The translations under genes were made by a program, and so were the position numbers. From assembly GCA_049324875.1 (NCBI GenBank), contig JBMONC010000063.1, forward strand, positions 1-64,000: a DNA stretch of 64,000 bases, read 5' to 3'. Below the pieces are notes generated by a model. The model was not told the origin of the DNA and ran no database searches. It worked only from the letters and a program-made list of their open reading frames with translations. This stretch comes from JAWLHU01 sp049324875 (GTDB taxonomy: Bacteria > Bacillota > Sulfobacillia > Symbiobacteriales > Symbiobacteriaceae). This document shows, one piece after another, positions 7,940-16,355 of this stretch (positions are counted from its first letter, which is position 1; each line of letters begins with the position of its first letter).

Positions 7940-9145
7940 TTACGAGATCTTCCCATACAGGTCGAACATCGGCAGGAGCAAGGGCACCACGATGATCAGC
8001 ACGATTCCGCCCAGGACCAGAATGAAGACCGGCTCCATGATCGCCGTCAGCCGCTCCACCGTCTGCTTCACGTCGGACTCCGACAGGTGGGCGATGTACT
8101 CCAGCGTATCATCCGAGTTGGAGATCATCTCACCGACCGCCAGCAGCTCCGCCAGGATCGGCGGCAGCATCTCCGTCTCCTTGATCGCCCGGCCCATGGT
8201 GGCGCCCTGGGCGATCCGATCGGGCACCTGCTGGAGCTGTTTGGCCAGGTAGCCGTTCTCCACCACATCGGCGCAGACCCGTGCGGCGGTCACCACCGGG
8301 ACGCCCGCCTTCAGCAGGGAGGCCATCGCCCGGGTGTAGCGGGCAACCTCCCGCATCCGCATCAGGGGGCCGAAGATGAAGATCTTGAGGTAGAGCCGGT
8401 GGACCTTTGCCCGCAGCTCCTCGTTCCGCTTCACCATCCACATGAAGATGAGGAAGCCAACGAAGAGGATCGGGATCATATACCAGTGGGTGGTCACCGC
8501 TTCGGACACCGCCAGAAGCGCCCGGGTCTGCCAGGGGAGCTCCGCCCCCAGGTCGGCGAACATGCCGGCGTAGTTGGGGACGATGAAGGCAATCATGAAG
8601 ATCGCCAGGGCGAAGGCCATCACCAGCACCGTGACCGGGTAGGTCAGGGCCGAGATGAACTTGCGCTGCAGCTGGTCCTCGGCGTCGAACTGCTCGGAGA
8701 GCAGCCTCAGCCCCCGGTCCAGCTCGCCGGAGTACTCGGAGATGCTGAGCACCTGCGTCGCCATCGGCGCAAAGGAGGGGTGGCGGTTGGACATCGCCCT
8801 GCTGAGGGGCATGCCGGTCTCCACATCAGCCGCCATCAGCTTCAGGATTTTGTCCATCGGTCGGCGGGCCTGCTCCTTCAGCACCTCCAGGGACTGGAGC
8901 ACCGGGACGCCGCCCTTGAGCAGCATCGCCATCTGGCTGAAGAAGATCGACTGCTGCCGCAGGTTCAGCTTCGGGGGGGTGAGGTCCATGTCCAGGCTGA
9001 GCTTGAACTCGGCCGCCCGGGACATGTTCTTGACCAGCATGCCTTGCTCCCGGAGCTTGCTCACGGCGTTCTCCCGGCTGGATGCCTCGAGATAGCCGCC
9101 CACCAACTGCCCCTGGGCTGTAAAGGCCTGATACTTATAGCGCAT
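7940..9145 (-). CDS. pilC: Type IV pilus inner-membrane platform protein PilC
   Basis: A 401-aa protein of the PilC/GspF family. Two T2SSF domains (about residues 65-190 and 270-390) each end in hydrophobic helices, for example VLVMAFALAIFMIAFIVPNY and ILVLGGIVLIIVVPLLLPMF. The N-terminus (MRYKYQAFTAQGQLVGG) is typical. PilC couples the PilB motor to pilin insertion. The ATG is preceded by GGAGGGA, and only 3 bp separate it from pilB, so translation is likely coupled. Length matches the family. Confidence 0.93.
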   Translation of the reverse strand: MRYKYQAFTAQGQLVGGYLEASSRENAVSKLREQGMLVKNMSRAAEFKLSLDMDLTPPKLNLRQQSIFFSQMAMLLKGGVPVLQSLEVLKEQARRPMDKILKLMAADVETGMPLSRAMSNRHPSFAPMATQVLSISEYSGELDRGLRLLSEQFDAEDQLQRKFISALTYPVTVLVMAFALAIFMIAFIVPNYAGMFADLGAELPWQTRALLAVSEAVTTHWYMIPILFVGFLIFMWMVKRNEELRAKVHRLYLKIFIFGPLMRMREVARYTRAMASLLKAGVPVVTAARVCADVVENGYLAKQLQQVPDRIAQGATMGRAIKETEMLPPILAELLAVGEMISNSDDTLEYIAHLSESDVKQTVERLTAIMEPVFILVLGGIVLIIVVPLLLPMFDLYGKIS

Positions 9146-9148
9146 TCG

Positions 9149-10819
9149 CTATCCCTCCGCGAAGGCGACTCGGCGCAGCTCTTCGAGCGAGGTGGTCCCA
9201 TTTAGCACCTTCTCCAGGCCGGTGGTCCAGAGGGTGCGCATGACGCCCGTCTTCAGGGCGTACTCCTGGATCTCGCCGGCGGTCCGCCGCTCGATGATCA
9301 TCTCCCGGACGGGGCCGGTGATCGGCAGGAGCTCGAAGATGGCGTTGCGGCCGCGATAGCCGAGCTGGTCGCAAAAGCCGCAGCCCACCGATTCGTAGAG
9401 GGTGAGCGGACCCGTGCGGGGGACGCCCGGCAGGTACCGGTTCGGATCCTGCTCGGGAACCTCGTGGGGCTTCTTGCACCGGGGGCAGAGCACCCGGATC
9501 AGCCGCTGGGAGACGACCCCCAGCAGGGAGGAGGCCAGGAGGAAGGGCTCGACGCCCATGTCGACCAGGCGGCCGACGGCGCCGGCGGAATCGTTGGTGT
9601 GCAGGGTGGAGAAGACCAGGTGGCCCGTCAGTGCGGCGCGGATGGCAATGTCGGCCGTCTCCATGTCCCGGATCTCACCGATCATGATGATGTCGGGGTC
9701 CTGCCGGAGGAAGGAGCGGAGGCCTGCCGCAAAGGTGAGGCCCGCCTTGTTGTTCACCTGCACCTGGGCGACGCCGGGGATGTTGTACTCCACCGGATCT
9801 TCAATAGTAAGGATGTTTACGTCGGCCTTGTTGAGGTGCGAGAGTGTCGTCATCAGGGTGGTGGACTTGCCGGAGCCGGTGGGGCCGGTGACCAGGATCA
9901 GGCCGTTGGGCCTGGTGATCATATCGTCGAAGAACTTCCGCTCCTCCGGGGGCATGTTGAGCTGCTCAATGCCCTTGACGGTCTGGTTCCGCTCCAGAAG
10001 CCGGATCACCATCCGCTCCCCGTGGGAGCAGGGCACCGTGCTGACCCGCAGGTCGATGCGCCGACCCTCCTGGGTGACCATGATCTGGCCGTCCTGGGGG
10101 ATCCGCCGCTCGGCGATGTCCATGTTGGCCATCACCTTCAGGCGGGAGATCAGCGGGGCGTGGATCGAGCGGGGCAGCGGGTTGGACTCCATCAGCGCAC
10201 CGTCGATCCGGTAGCGGACCCGCACCTTGTCCTCCATGGGCTCCAGGTGGATGTCGCTGGCCCGGAACTGGACGGCCTGCGAGAAGATGGTATTGACCAG
10301 CCGGATGACCGGGCTGTCCTCGCTGGCGCTGATGTCGAAGACCCGAGTCGGCAGTGCGTCATTCTCGTCGGCCTCAGGGATGCCGAAGACCTTGACCAGG
10401 GCCCGCTGGAACGTCTTGGATGTGATCGCGACCGATCTGACCGGCCGACCCGTCTTCAGGGCGATGTGGTCCAGCGCCATGAAGTTGAGCGGGTCGGTGA
10501 TGGCCACCACCAGCATGTTCCCCTCTGCCCGGATGGGCAGGGCGCTCAACCGCTGGGCGGTCTCCTCGGAGATCAGCTTGGCGATCTCTACATCTAAGTC
10601 GAGATCCGGGCCTTGCTCATAGGGAATGTTGATCTGCTGGGCCAGGGTGGAGACCAGGTCGGACTCCGCCAGGTAGCCCATCTGGACCAGGACCTCGCCG
10701 AGGCGCCCGCCATTGTGTTGAATGGACTCAAGCGCTTCTTTCAGATGCTCCTGCGTGATCAGCTTCCGGGCCACCAGCAGGTCGCCCAGACGGAAGCGGC
10801 TCAGTTTTGTGGCCTCCAT
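9149..10819 (-). CDS. pilB: Type IV pilus assembly ATPase PilB
   Basis: A 556-aa extension ATPase. The N-terminal MshEN/GspE-N domain (LGDLLVARKLITQEHLKEAL, residues ~10-150) is followed by the ATPase core with Walker A GPTGSGKST, the Asp box, Walker B DIIMIGEIRD and a His box (STLHTND). A tetracysteine zinc motif is present (CPRCKK, then CGFCDQ). The ATG at 10819 follows GGTGGG at 5 nt; a GTG three codons upstream is less likely. It is the first gene of the operon, preceded by a ~220-bp regulatory region with regulator-like repeats. MshEN domains can bind c-di-GMP, which would fit other hints in this window, but binding residues were not checked. Confidence 0.93.
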   Translation of the reverse strand: MEATKLSRFRLGDLLVARKLITQEHLKEALESIQHNGGRLGEVLVQMGYLAESDLVSTLAQQINIPYEQGPDLDLDVEIAKLISEETAQRLSALPIRAEGNMLVVAITDPLNFMALDHIALKTGRPVRSVAITSKTFQRALVKVFGIPEADENDALPTRVFDISASEDSPVIRLVNTIFSQAVQFRASDIHLEPMEDKVRVRYRIDGALMESNPLPRSIHAPLISRLKVMANMDIAERRIPQDGQIMVTQEGRRIDLRVSTVPCSHGERMVIRLLERNQTVKGIEQLNMPPEERKFFDDMITRPNGLILVTGPTGSGKSTTLMTTLSHLNKADVNILTIEDPVEYNIPGVAQVQVNNKAGLTFAAGLRSFLRQDPDIIMIGEIRDMETADIAIRAALTGHLVFSTLHTNDSAGAVGRLVDMGVEPFLLASSLLGVVSQRLIRVLCPRCKKPHEVPEQDPNRYLPGVPRTGPLTLYESVGCGFCDQLGYRGRNAIFELLPITGPVREMIIERRTAGEIQEYALKTGVMRTLWTTGLEKVLNGTTSLEELRRVAFAEG

Positions 10820-10920
10820 GATTCCCACCCGATTCTTGTCTAAAAGTAAGCCATCCGGATTAGTCGGTAGTACGACCGTGCTATTCGCAACTGTTCCGTG
10901 TACTCACGTTACTGCTAGAT

Positions 10921-10963
10921 ACTTTCATCTCTCATACATGACTCTTTCACATCTCATACAAAG
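10921..10963 (-). promoter_or_regulatory. Two 22-bp-spaced direct repeats upstream of pilB, candidate SARP sites
   Basis: Read on the minus strand, TGTATGAGATGTGAAAG and TGTATGAGAGATGAAAG follow each other with a 22-bp period, two helical turns. SARP regulators bind heptamer direct repeats at 11- or 22-bp spacing. The 12-mer GATGTGAAAGAG and the 10-mer GAGATGAAAG inside these repeats both recur upstream of the adjacent SARP-like gene. Confidence 0.6.
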
Positions 10964-10991
10964 CAAGGAAATACCTCACGAAGAGATGAAA

Positions 10992-11028
10992 CTACCCGCG
11001 CGGGGAGGCTCTCTCCCCGCGCGGGTAG
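10992..11028 (-). terminator. Terminator-like hairpin after the SARP regulator gene
   Basis: The 15-bp perfect arms CTACCCGCGCGGGGA and TCCCCGCGCGGGTAG enclose a 7-nt loop, 14 bp past the regulator stop. The following minus-strand tract (TTTCATCTCTT) is only moderately U-rich. Confidence 0.65.
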
Positions 11029-11041
11029 TACTTTCGTACCG

Positions 11042-14000
11042 CTAAACGATAGGGATTCCTACGACATTCACCCTAGAGAGCCACTCCTTCGCCGCCTGTA
11101 GGCTCTTTTCGGCCGCCTCCACATCGCCCAGGGCGTGCAGGGCGTAGGCCTGTTCGCCATAGGCCTGAGCGATCTCGTACTGCTCAGCAAAGGGCCGCTC
11201 GGCCTGGGCGATCGCCTGGTTCAACCAGCGCAGCGCCTCCTGTGGCCGCCCCTGCCGGCGGGCCAGCCGGCCCAGCAGGAGGGCATGGTAGACCAGCTGC
11301 TCCCCCTGGGGCTTCGGCAACCCGGCGGCCTCCACCACCGCCCGGTGAAGCTCCCCGGCCTGAATCAGTCCGTCCAGCAGGGCGAGGTGGTACTCCAGTC
11401 CGGCTCTGGGGCCCCCTTCGCCCAGGGAGCGAAGCGCCTCACGGGGCTTGCCGGCGGCAATCAAGCAGCGGGCAAGCTGGACCCGGGCGGTGGAGAGCAG
11501 GTGGGGGAGGCCGGCGCTGGTCGCCATCTGGACCGCTGTGATGATCAGGGCCTGTGCCTCCTCCTGCTCGCCCATCCAGGCGAGCATCAGCGCCATCTCT
11601 CCCATGGTGGCGCACCGGTCCGCCACGCTGCCGGTGCGGGCCCCGATCACCAGGGCGGCCTCGAAGACCCGCCTGGCTACCAGCCAGCTGCCGGAGGCAC
11701 GTTCCAGCCGGCCGATCATGTGAAGCAGGTGGGGCAGGAGCCCCGTCTCCCCGGCGAAGATGGCCGCCTCCAGGGCCTCGTGCACCCAGGGAAGCGCCTC
11801 CCGGGTGGTGGCAGCGGCGAGGGCGGTGGTCAGGCGGGCCACGGGAGCGGCTGGCCCACTCCCGATGGGGAGCCTGGCCACTGCCCGCTGGGCCACCTCA
11901 TACACGTCGGACCGGCTCTGGCCCAGGGCCAGCATGGCCCGAGCTGCATCGCTCAGCAGGAGCCCCTCCACCGTGGGGTCGCCGACCCGGGCCGCCTCGT
12001 TGGCCTGGCGGAGCACCTCAGCCAGGCTGTCCGCCGTCTGGGATTGCCACAGGCGGTACCGGCTCCGCAGGGCTGCCAGCCGGATGCTGTCGGCAGGGTC
12101 CAGCTGCTCCCGTAGCGCCTCGGCCCGCTCCAGCACCTCCAGGACGCTCCCCCCGTCGCCCTCGGCCATGGCGATCCGGCCCAGGCCCAGGAGCAGGGCG
12201 GCCTGGGTGGCGGATGGCAGCCCACTCCGCTGCAGCGCCTCCCGGCAGGTATCCACCGCAGCTCGGCGGTCGCCATAGGTCAGCATCACCCGGGAGAGCG
12301 CAAGCGGGAGCCGCTCCTGGAGGCTCGGGTCCACCCCGGCAACGCCGGGCAGAACCTGCCAGGCCCTCGTCAGGTGGTGCCGGGCGGTGACATAGGCCCG
12401 GCGGGCCTCGGCCTCCTCCCCCGCCTGGATGTGATAGGCAAAGGAGCGCTCCGGCATCCCGGCGGCATCAAAGTGGCGGGCCAGCTGACCGGGGTGGGCG
12501 CCGCCGGACTCGACCAGCAGCAGCCCGGCCAGACCGTGGGCCAGCCGACGGGTGAGGGGGTTCAGCCGGGTGTAGGCGGCCTCCCGGAGCAGGGGATGGG
12601 TGAAACGGTAGAGGTCCGGCCCGGTCGCGGCGATAATCCACTCCTGGACCGCCTGCTCCAGCCCGCTCTTCAGCAGCTCCTCCTCCCCACTGCTCAGCCG
12701 CCTCAGATCGCTGGTGTGGAACTCACGGCCCAGGACCGCTGCAAGCCCCAGCAACTCCTGCACATCGGGCTCCAGTTGGCCCATGCGCCAGGTGAGCGCT
12801 CCCAACAGGTCGCGGGGGGCCTGCACCGCCGCCTCGAAGTCGAGGGTCCAGCCGCTGGGGCCCGGGGTGAGGATTCCGGTGCCCGTCCAGGCCTTCAGGA
12901 CCTGGATGACCTGCAGGGGGTTGCCGCCGGTCATCTCATGCAGGACGCGCACGGCGGGGCCGGCCAGGGTGCTGCCCAACTGCGCGAGGGCCAGGCGGCG
13001 GGTGCCGTTGAGGTCCAGGCCCAGCAGTTGCTCCCGCACCAGCCGTTGGGTAGCCGCCCCGATGGTGGTCAGGCTGCTCCAGTCGAAGGTGGTGTTGGCC
13101 CCCGTCTCCAGGGCCAGCGCCACCATCACCCTGCCGTGGTGCAGCTTCCAGCTCATGTGAGTCAAAGCCAGGGCGGTCAGGTTCCCCGCCTCGTGAAGGT
13201 CATCGATGCAGATCAGGACGGGCTGGCTGTGGCCCACTTCCTCCATCAGGCGGCCCGCCAGGGCGCGAACCTGACCGTACGGATCGTCCGGGAGCCCCTG
13301 GGGCTCCCGCCCGGTCAGCGCCTTTAAAGCTTCGGAGACCGGCTCATAAAGAGCACCAGAGGGCGATGGGGCAACCTGGACCACCCTCCAGCCGGAAAGG
13401 CGTGCTGTCTGGGCGAGTTCGGCAATCAGACGGCTCTTGCCGCTCCCGGGCGTCCCTTCGAGCACCAGCATCTGCCCGCGCCCGGCGGCGGCCTGGTCCA
13501 GCAGCATCTGCATCCGCTCCCACAGGCTCTCCCGCCCGATCAGGGCAGCGCTGAACTCTGGGGAGCGGGTCTGCTCAAGGGAGGAGGTGGCCATGAGATC
13601 CCGGGCCAGCACCACCCGGCGGGCCCGGTGTTTCTTGGCCCAGTGGACGGCGACCTCGGCGGTCCTCTGCAGGGAGAGGGCGTCGGCGGCGTCCTCCGGA
13701 TAGGCGGCGATCCCGGCGGCGAACTCCACCGAGCCCCGCAGATCCGGGATGACCAGCGAGGCCGAGAGGCCGGCCACCGCTTGCTGGACCAGCACCGCAG
13801 CCACGTCGACCGGCACCGAGGGGAAGAGGACCGCAAAGCTGCCGCCGCCCATGCGGGAGACCACGCCCTGGGGCAGCTCCTCCCGGAAGTAGGCGGCACA
13901 GGTGCGCAGCACGGAGTCGCCCCGCTCCAGGCCCAAGGTGTCATTGACCCGGCGCAGCCCCTTCATGTCCAACAGGGCGATCACCGGGGCATTCCCCGAT

Positions 14001-15007
14001 CGGATCTCCAACTCCAGCAGCGTCTCCAGGTAGCGCCGGTTGTAGAGGCCGGTCAGCGGGTCGATCAGGGCGAACTGGCCCATGGCGGAAGCGCTTGAGT
14101 CGGCGGCCACCTCCGTCGCCGGGCGGCCGGACCAGTTGCCCAGCACCTGCAGGTCGCGGGCGGAGAGGCTCCCTGCCTCCGGAATCAGGGCGGCAGCCGC
14201 CTGGGCTCCCACCGTAGGTGCCGCCTGCCAGGAGCCGGCCCGCTCGATCTCGCCGCCGGCAATCTGGTCCCGCAGCCGGGTGGTGGCGGGGTCCGGGGTG
14301 GCGCCCAGCTGCGCCTGGATGATCTGAGCGCATTGGGTGTACTGGTTGAGCGCCGCCCCCCGCTCGCCCGCCTGGTAGTAGGCGACCATCAGCCACCGGT
14401 GGAAGCGCTCCTGCAGCGGGTCGATGGCAAGCGCCTGCTGGCTGTGCGCGATCACCCGGCCCCAGGCGCTCCGCCCTTCTTCCAGCTGCACAAGCCGGGC
14501 CAGCGCTTCGAGGATCCGTCGCTCCCAGAGCAGCCGCTCCTGCTCCAGCCATTCCTCGTAGGTGGAACTGAAGGTGGGCACAAACCCCTGCAGCAGCGGG
14601 CCCCGCCAGAGGGAGACCGCCTCGGAGATCGCCTCCACCTGATTGACCCCGGATGCCGACTGGCCGGAGGATTCCAGGCCGACGGCACGGCTGATCTCCA
14701 GGAAGCGGAGCGTGTCCAGGGCCACCCCCGAGTACCGGTCCCACTGGAGCATGTCCCCGTTCTGGCGGATGGGACAGACCGGCATCGACTGCCGGAGCCG
14801 GGAGAGGGTGGTGTTCAGCCGGTTCCGCCCCTCCGATTCGCTGTCGTCAGGCCAGAGGAGATTGGTGATGTGGGAACGCGAGAAGGCCGTCTCAGGCTGC
14901 GCGGCCAGGTGCCAGAGCAGTGCCTGGGCTTTGGTGGCGCTGTACCGAATCGGCCCGTTGGGTCCCTGGAAGGAGGGCTGCCCGAGAATGGAGAGCGAAT
15001 AGGCCAT
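11042..15007 (-). CDS. SARP/BTAD - degenerate GGDEF - AAA/STAND - TPR-like regulator, 1321 aa
   Basis: Domains in order: an OmpR-like winged helix (residues ~1-95) and a BTAD helical domain (~95-245), together the SARP activator head; a GGDEF-type domain (~308-475) starting FALIDPLTGLYNRR; an AAA/STAND ATPase with Walker A EGTPGSGKSRL near 519; and a long Ala/Leu-rich helical TPR-like tail (~830-1321). The GGDEF signature reads RMGGGSF instead of GG(D/E)EF and no RxxD inhibitory site is visible, so diguanylate cyclase activity is unlikely; it may sense or dimerise. ATG at 15007 follows GGGGG. The gene lies just upstream of pilB in the same orientation. Shared TGAAAG repeats in front of both imply autoregulation and control of pili. 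Confidence 0.85.
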   Translation of the reverse strand: MAYSLSILGQPSFQGPNGPIRYSATKAQALLWHLAAQPETAFSRSHITNLLWPDDSESEGRNRLNTTLSRLRQSMPVCPIRQNGDMLQWDRYSGVALDTLRFLEISRAVGLESSGQSASGVNQVEAISEAVSLWRGPLLQGFVPTFSSTYEEWLEQERLLWERRILEALARLVQLEEGRSAWGRVIAHSQQALAIDPLQERFHRWLMVAYYQAGERGAALNQYTQCAQIIQAQLGATPDPATTRLRDQIAGGEIERAGSWQAAPTVGAQAAAALIPEAGSLSARDLQVLGNWSGRPATEVAADSSASAMGQFALIDPLTGLYNRRYLETLLELEIRSGNAPVIALLDMKGLRRVNDTLGLERGDSVLRTCAAYFREELPQGVVSRMGGGSFAVLFPSVPVDVAAVLVQQAVAGLSASLVIPDLRGSVEFAAGIAAYPEDAADALSLQRTAEVAVHWAKKHRARRVVLARDLMATSSLEQTRSPEFSAALIGRESLWERMQMLLDQAAAGRGQMLVLEGTPGSGKSRLIAELAQTARLSGWRVVQVAPSPSGALYEPVSEALKALTGREPQGLPDDPYGQVRALAGRLMEEVGHSQPVLICIDDLHEAGNLTALALTHMSWKLHHGRVMVALALETGANTTFDWSSLTTIGAATQRLVREQLLGLDLNGTRRLALAQLGSTLAGPAVRVLHEMTGGNPLQVIQVLKAWTGTGILTPGPSGWTLDFEAAVQAPRDLLGALTWRMGQLEPDVQELLGLAAVLGREFHTSDLRRLSSGEEELLKSGLEQAVQEWIIAATGPDLYRFTHPLLREAAYTRLNPLTRRLAHGLAGLLLVESGGAHPGQLARHFDAAGMPERSFAYHIQAGEEAEARRAYVTARHHLTRAWQVLPGVAGVDPSLQERLPLALSRVMLTYGDRRAAVDTCREALQRSGLPSATQAALLLGLGRIAMAEGDGGSVLEVLERAEALREQLDPADSIRLAALRSRYRLWQSQTADSLAEVLRQANEAARVGDPTVEGLLLSDAARAMLALGQSRSDVYEVAQRAVARLPIGSGPAAPVARLTTALAAATTREALPWVHEALEAAIFAGETGLLPHLLHMIGRLERASGSWLVARRVFEAALVIGARTGSVADRCATMGEMALMLAWMGEQEEAQALIITAVQMATSAGLPHLLSTARVQLARCLIAAGKPREALRSLGEGGPRAGLEYHLALLDGLIQAGELHRAVVEAAGLPKPQGEQLVYHALLLGRLARRQGRPQEALRWLNQAIAQAERPFAEQYEIAQAYGEQAYALHALGDVEAAEKSLQAAKEWLSRVNVVGIPIV

Positions 15008-15020
15008 GCTGAACCCCCGT

Positions 15021-15060
15021 GTAAGAGATGAAAGGGATGTGAAAGAGCGACGTGAAAGAT
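15021..15060. promoter_or_regulatory. Triple TGAAAG direct repeat upstream of the SARP regulator
   Basis: On the plus strand TGAAAG occurs at 15029, 15040 and 15053, spaced 11 and 13 bp, within GAGATGAAAG, GATGTGAAAGAG and GACGTGAAAG. The first two are exact matches to the words upstream of pilB. The repeats begin 13 bp from the regulator start codon and point away from the gene, which would suit repression or control of its own promoter. Confidence 0.6.
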
Positions 15061-15259
15061 ACAGACGATTTCGGTGTTTAGGTGAGAAAAACCTGCAGGA
15101 AAGAAGCGTTGACGTTTAAGAACTATGCAGAGTGGCTCGTCCTGGTATCACCCGAAGGAGGCCCGAACCAGTAGATCGAATCCTGCTCATATCCCAGTCT
15201 GGTGGTGAAGACAGAATGCTGGCCAGAGCGGAAGTGTACATTCAGTGCAGGCGGAGAAT

Positions 15260-15424
15260 ATGTCCCGTCCCCAGCGTGAACTGGATGACCTCCCTGTTGA
15301 TCCACGTGACCTGGATACGGCCTTGGAGCGATTCGAGCGCATTAGCGCCGATCTTTACAAGATGGATGAGCTTGTGGATGGATACACCAACGAACTCCTC
15401 TCTCGATTGCAGACCATGGAGTGA
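15260..15424 (+). CDS. Small hypothetical acidic protein, 54 aa
   Basis: An ATG at 15260, preceded by GGCGGAG at 4 nt, opens a 54-codon frame ending in TGA. The product begins MSRPQRELDDLPVDPRDL and continues as a charged amphipathic helix (LERFERISADLYKMDELVDG), with no Cys and no membrane segment. I do not recognise a family. The frame ends 46 bp before a strong bidirectional terminator that separates it from the convergent transporter operon. Ribosome site, terminator and helix-like composition support a real gene, but there is no homology evidence. Confidence 0.5.
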   Translation: MSRPQRELDDLPVDPRDLDTALERFERISADLYKMDELVDGYTNELLSRLQTME

Positions 15425-15470
15425 GGCCGCCCTGTCGAGCGAGCCTCGCCGCAGGCCCTGGTCACCAAGA

Positions 15471-15506
15471 AAACACCACCCTGCCCGACACGGCAGGGTG
15501 GTGTTT
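15471..15506. terminator. Bidirectional terminator between the 54-aa gene and the ABC operon
   Basis: The 15-bp arms AAACACCACCCTGCC and GGCAGGGTGGTGTTT enclose a short loop. A-runs and T-runs at both ends allow termination in either direction. Confidence 0.85.
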
Positions 15507-15515
15507 CAAGTATCA

Positions 15516-16343
15516 CTACTTGATCCCCGTCAGCGTAATCCCCTTGATGATCTGCTTCTGGAAGATGGCAAAGATGATCAGCACCGGCACCACCGCCATG
15601 GTCGCCCCCGCCATCACCAGCTCATACTGGTTGAAATTCTCATAGCTAAAGAACGAGAGCCCCACCGGGAGGGTCCGCATCTCCGGCGACTCGATGGCGA
15701 TCACCGGCCAGAGGAAGGCGTTCCAGTTCCCGAGGAAGGTGAGGATGCAGAGCGCCGCCAGGGCGGGGCGGACGTTGGGCATGGCGATCCGCCAGAAGAT
15801 GCCGAACTCGCCCAGGCCGTCGATCCGGCCGGCGTCCAGCAGGTCGCTGGGGACCCCCTCCATGAACTGGCGCATCAGGAAGATGCCGACGGCGGTGATC
15901 AGCCCCGGGAACATGATGCCCAGGTAGGTGTCGACGATCCCCGCCTTGGTCGCCCCGATGTACCAGGGGATGATCAGCATCTCGGTCGGGATCATGATCG
16001 AGCTCAGGATGGCGAAGAAGATGACCTCCCGCCCCCGGAACTGGATCTTGGCCAGGATGTAGCCCACCAGCGAGTCGAAGAAGGCGACGCTCAGGGTGGT
16101 GGTGCTCGCCACGATGATCGAGTTCAGGTACCAGCGGGCGAAGGGGGTCTCGCTGAAGATCTTCTGGAAGTTGGCCAGGGTGGCGGTCTCGGGGATCAGG
16201 GAGAGGGTGTAGATCTCGGTGGAGGGCTTGAAGGCGGTGGAGATCATCCACAGGAAGGGGAAGAGCGTGACCACGGCGCCCGCCAGGAGAACCAGGTAGG
16301 TGAGCGCCTGGACCAGCTGCCTTGGGAACGGAGCCCGGTTCAT
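15516..16343 (-). CDS. Carbohydrate ABC transporter permease (MalG/UgpE type)
   Basis: A 275-aa permease with six hydrophobic segments. The family EAA loop appears as DLLDAGRIDGLGEFGIFWRI, where the transporter ATPase docks. It belongs to the CUT1 MalG group. The ATG has AGGGAGG upstream. It is the last gene of the operon, after the MalF-type permease (12-bp gap), and is followed by a strong terminator. No ATP-binding subunit is encoded here, so a shared MsmK-type ATPase elsewhere is probably used. Confidence 0.9.
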   Translation of the reverse strand: MNRAPFPRQLVQALTYLVLLAGAVVTLFPFLWMISTAFKPSTEIYTLSLIPETATLANFQKIFSETPFARWYLNSIIVASTTTLSVAFFDSLVGYILAKIQFRGREVIFFAILSSIMIPTEMLIIPWYIGATKAGIVDTYLGIMFPGLITAVGIFLMRQFMEGVPSDLLDAGRIDGLGEFGIFWRIAMPNVRPALAALCILTFLGNWNAFLWPVIAIESPEMRTLPVGLSFFSYENFNQYELVMAGATMAVVPVLIIFAIFQKQIIKGITLTGIK

Positions 16344-16355
16344 GCGTTCACCTCC

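Noticed and set aside
2835..10819. Type II secretion system
   Set aside because: The gene set (PilB, PilC, a canonical pilin, PilM-N, PilO, a long PilX-like protein) fits type IV pili; no secretin, GspK or GspC-type gene is present.
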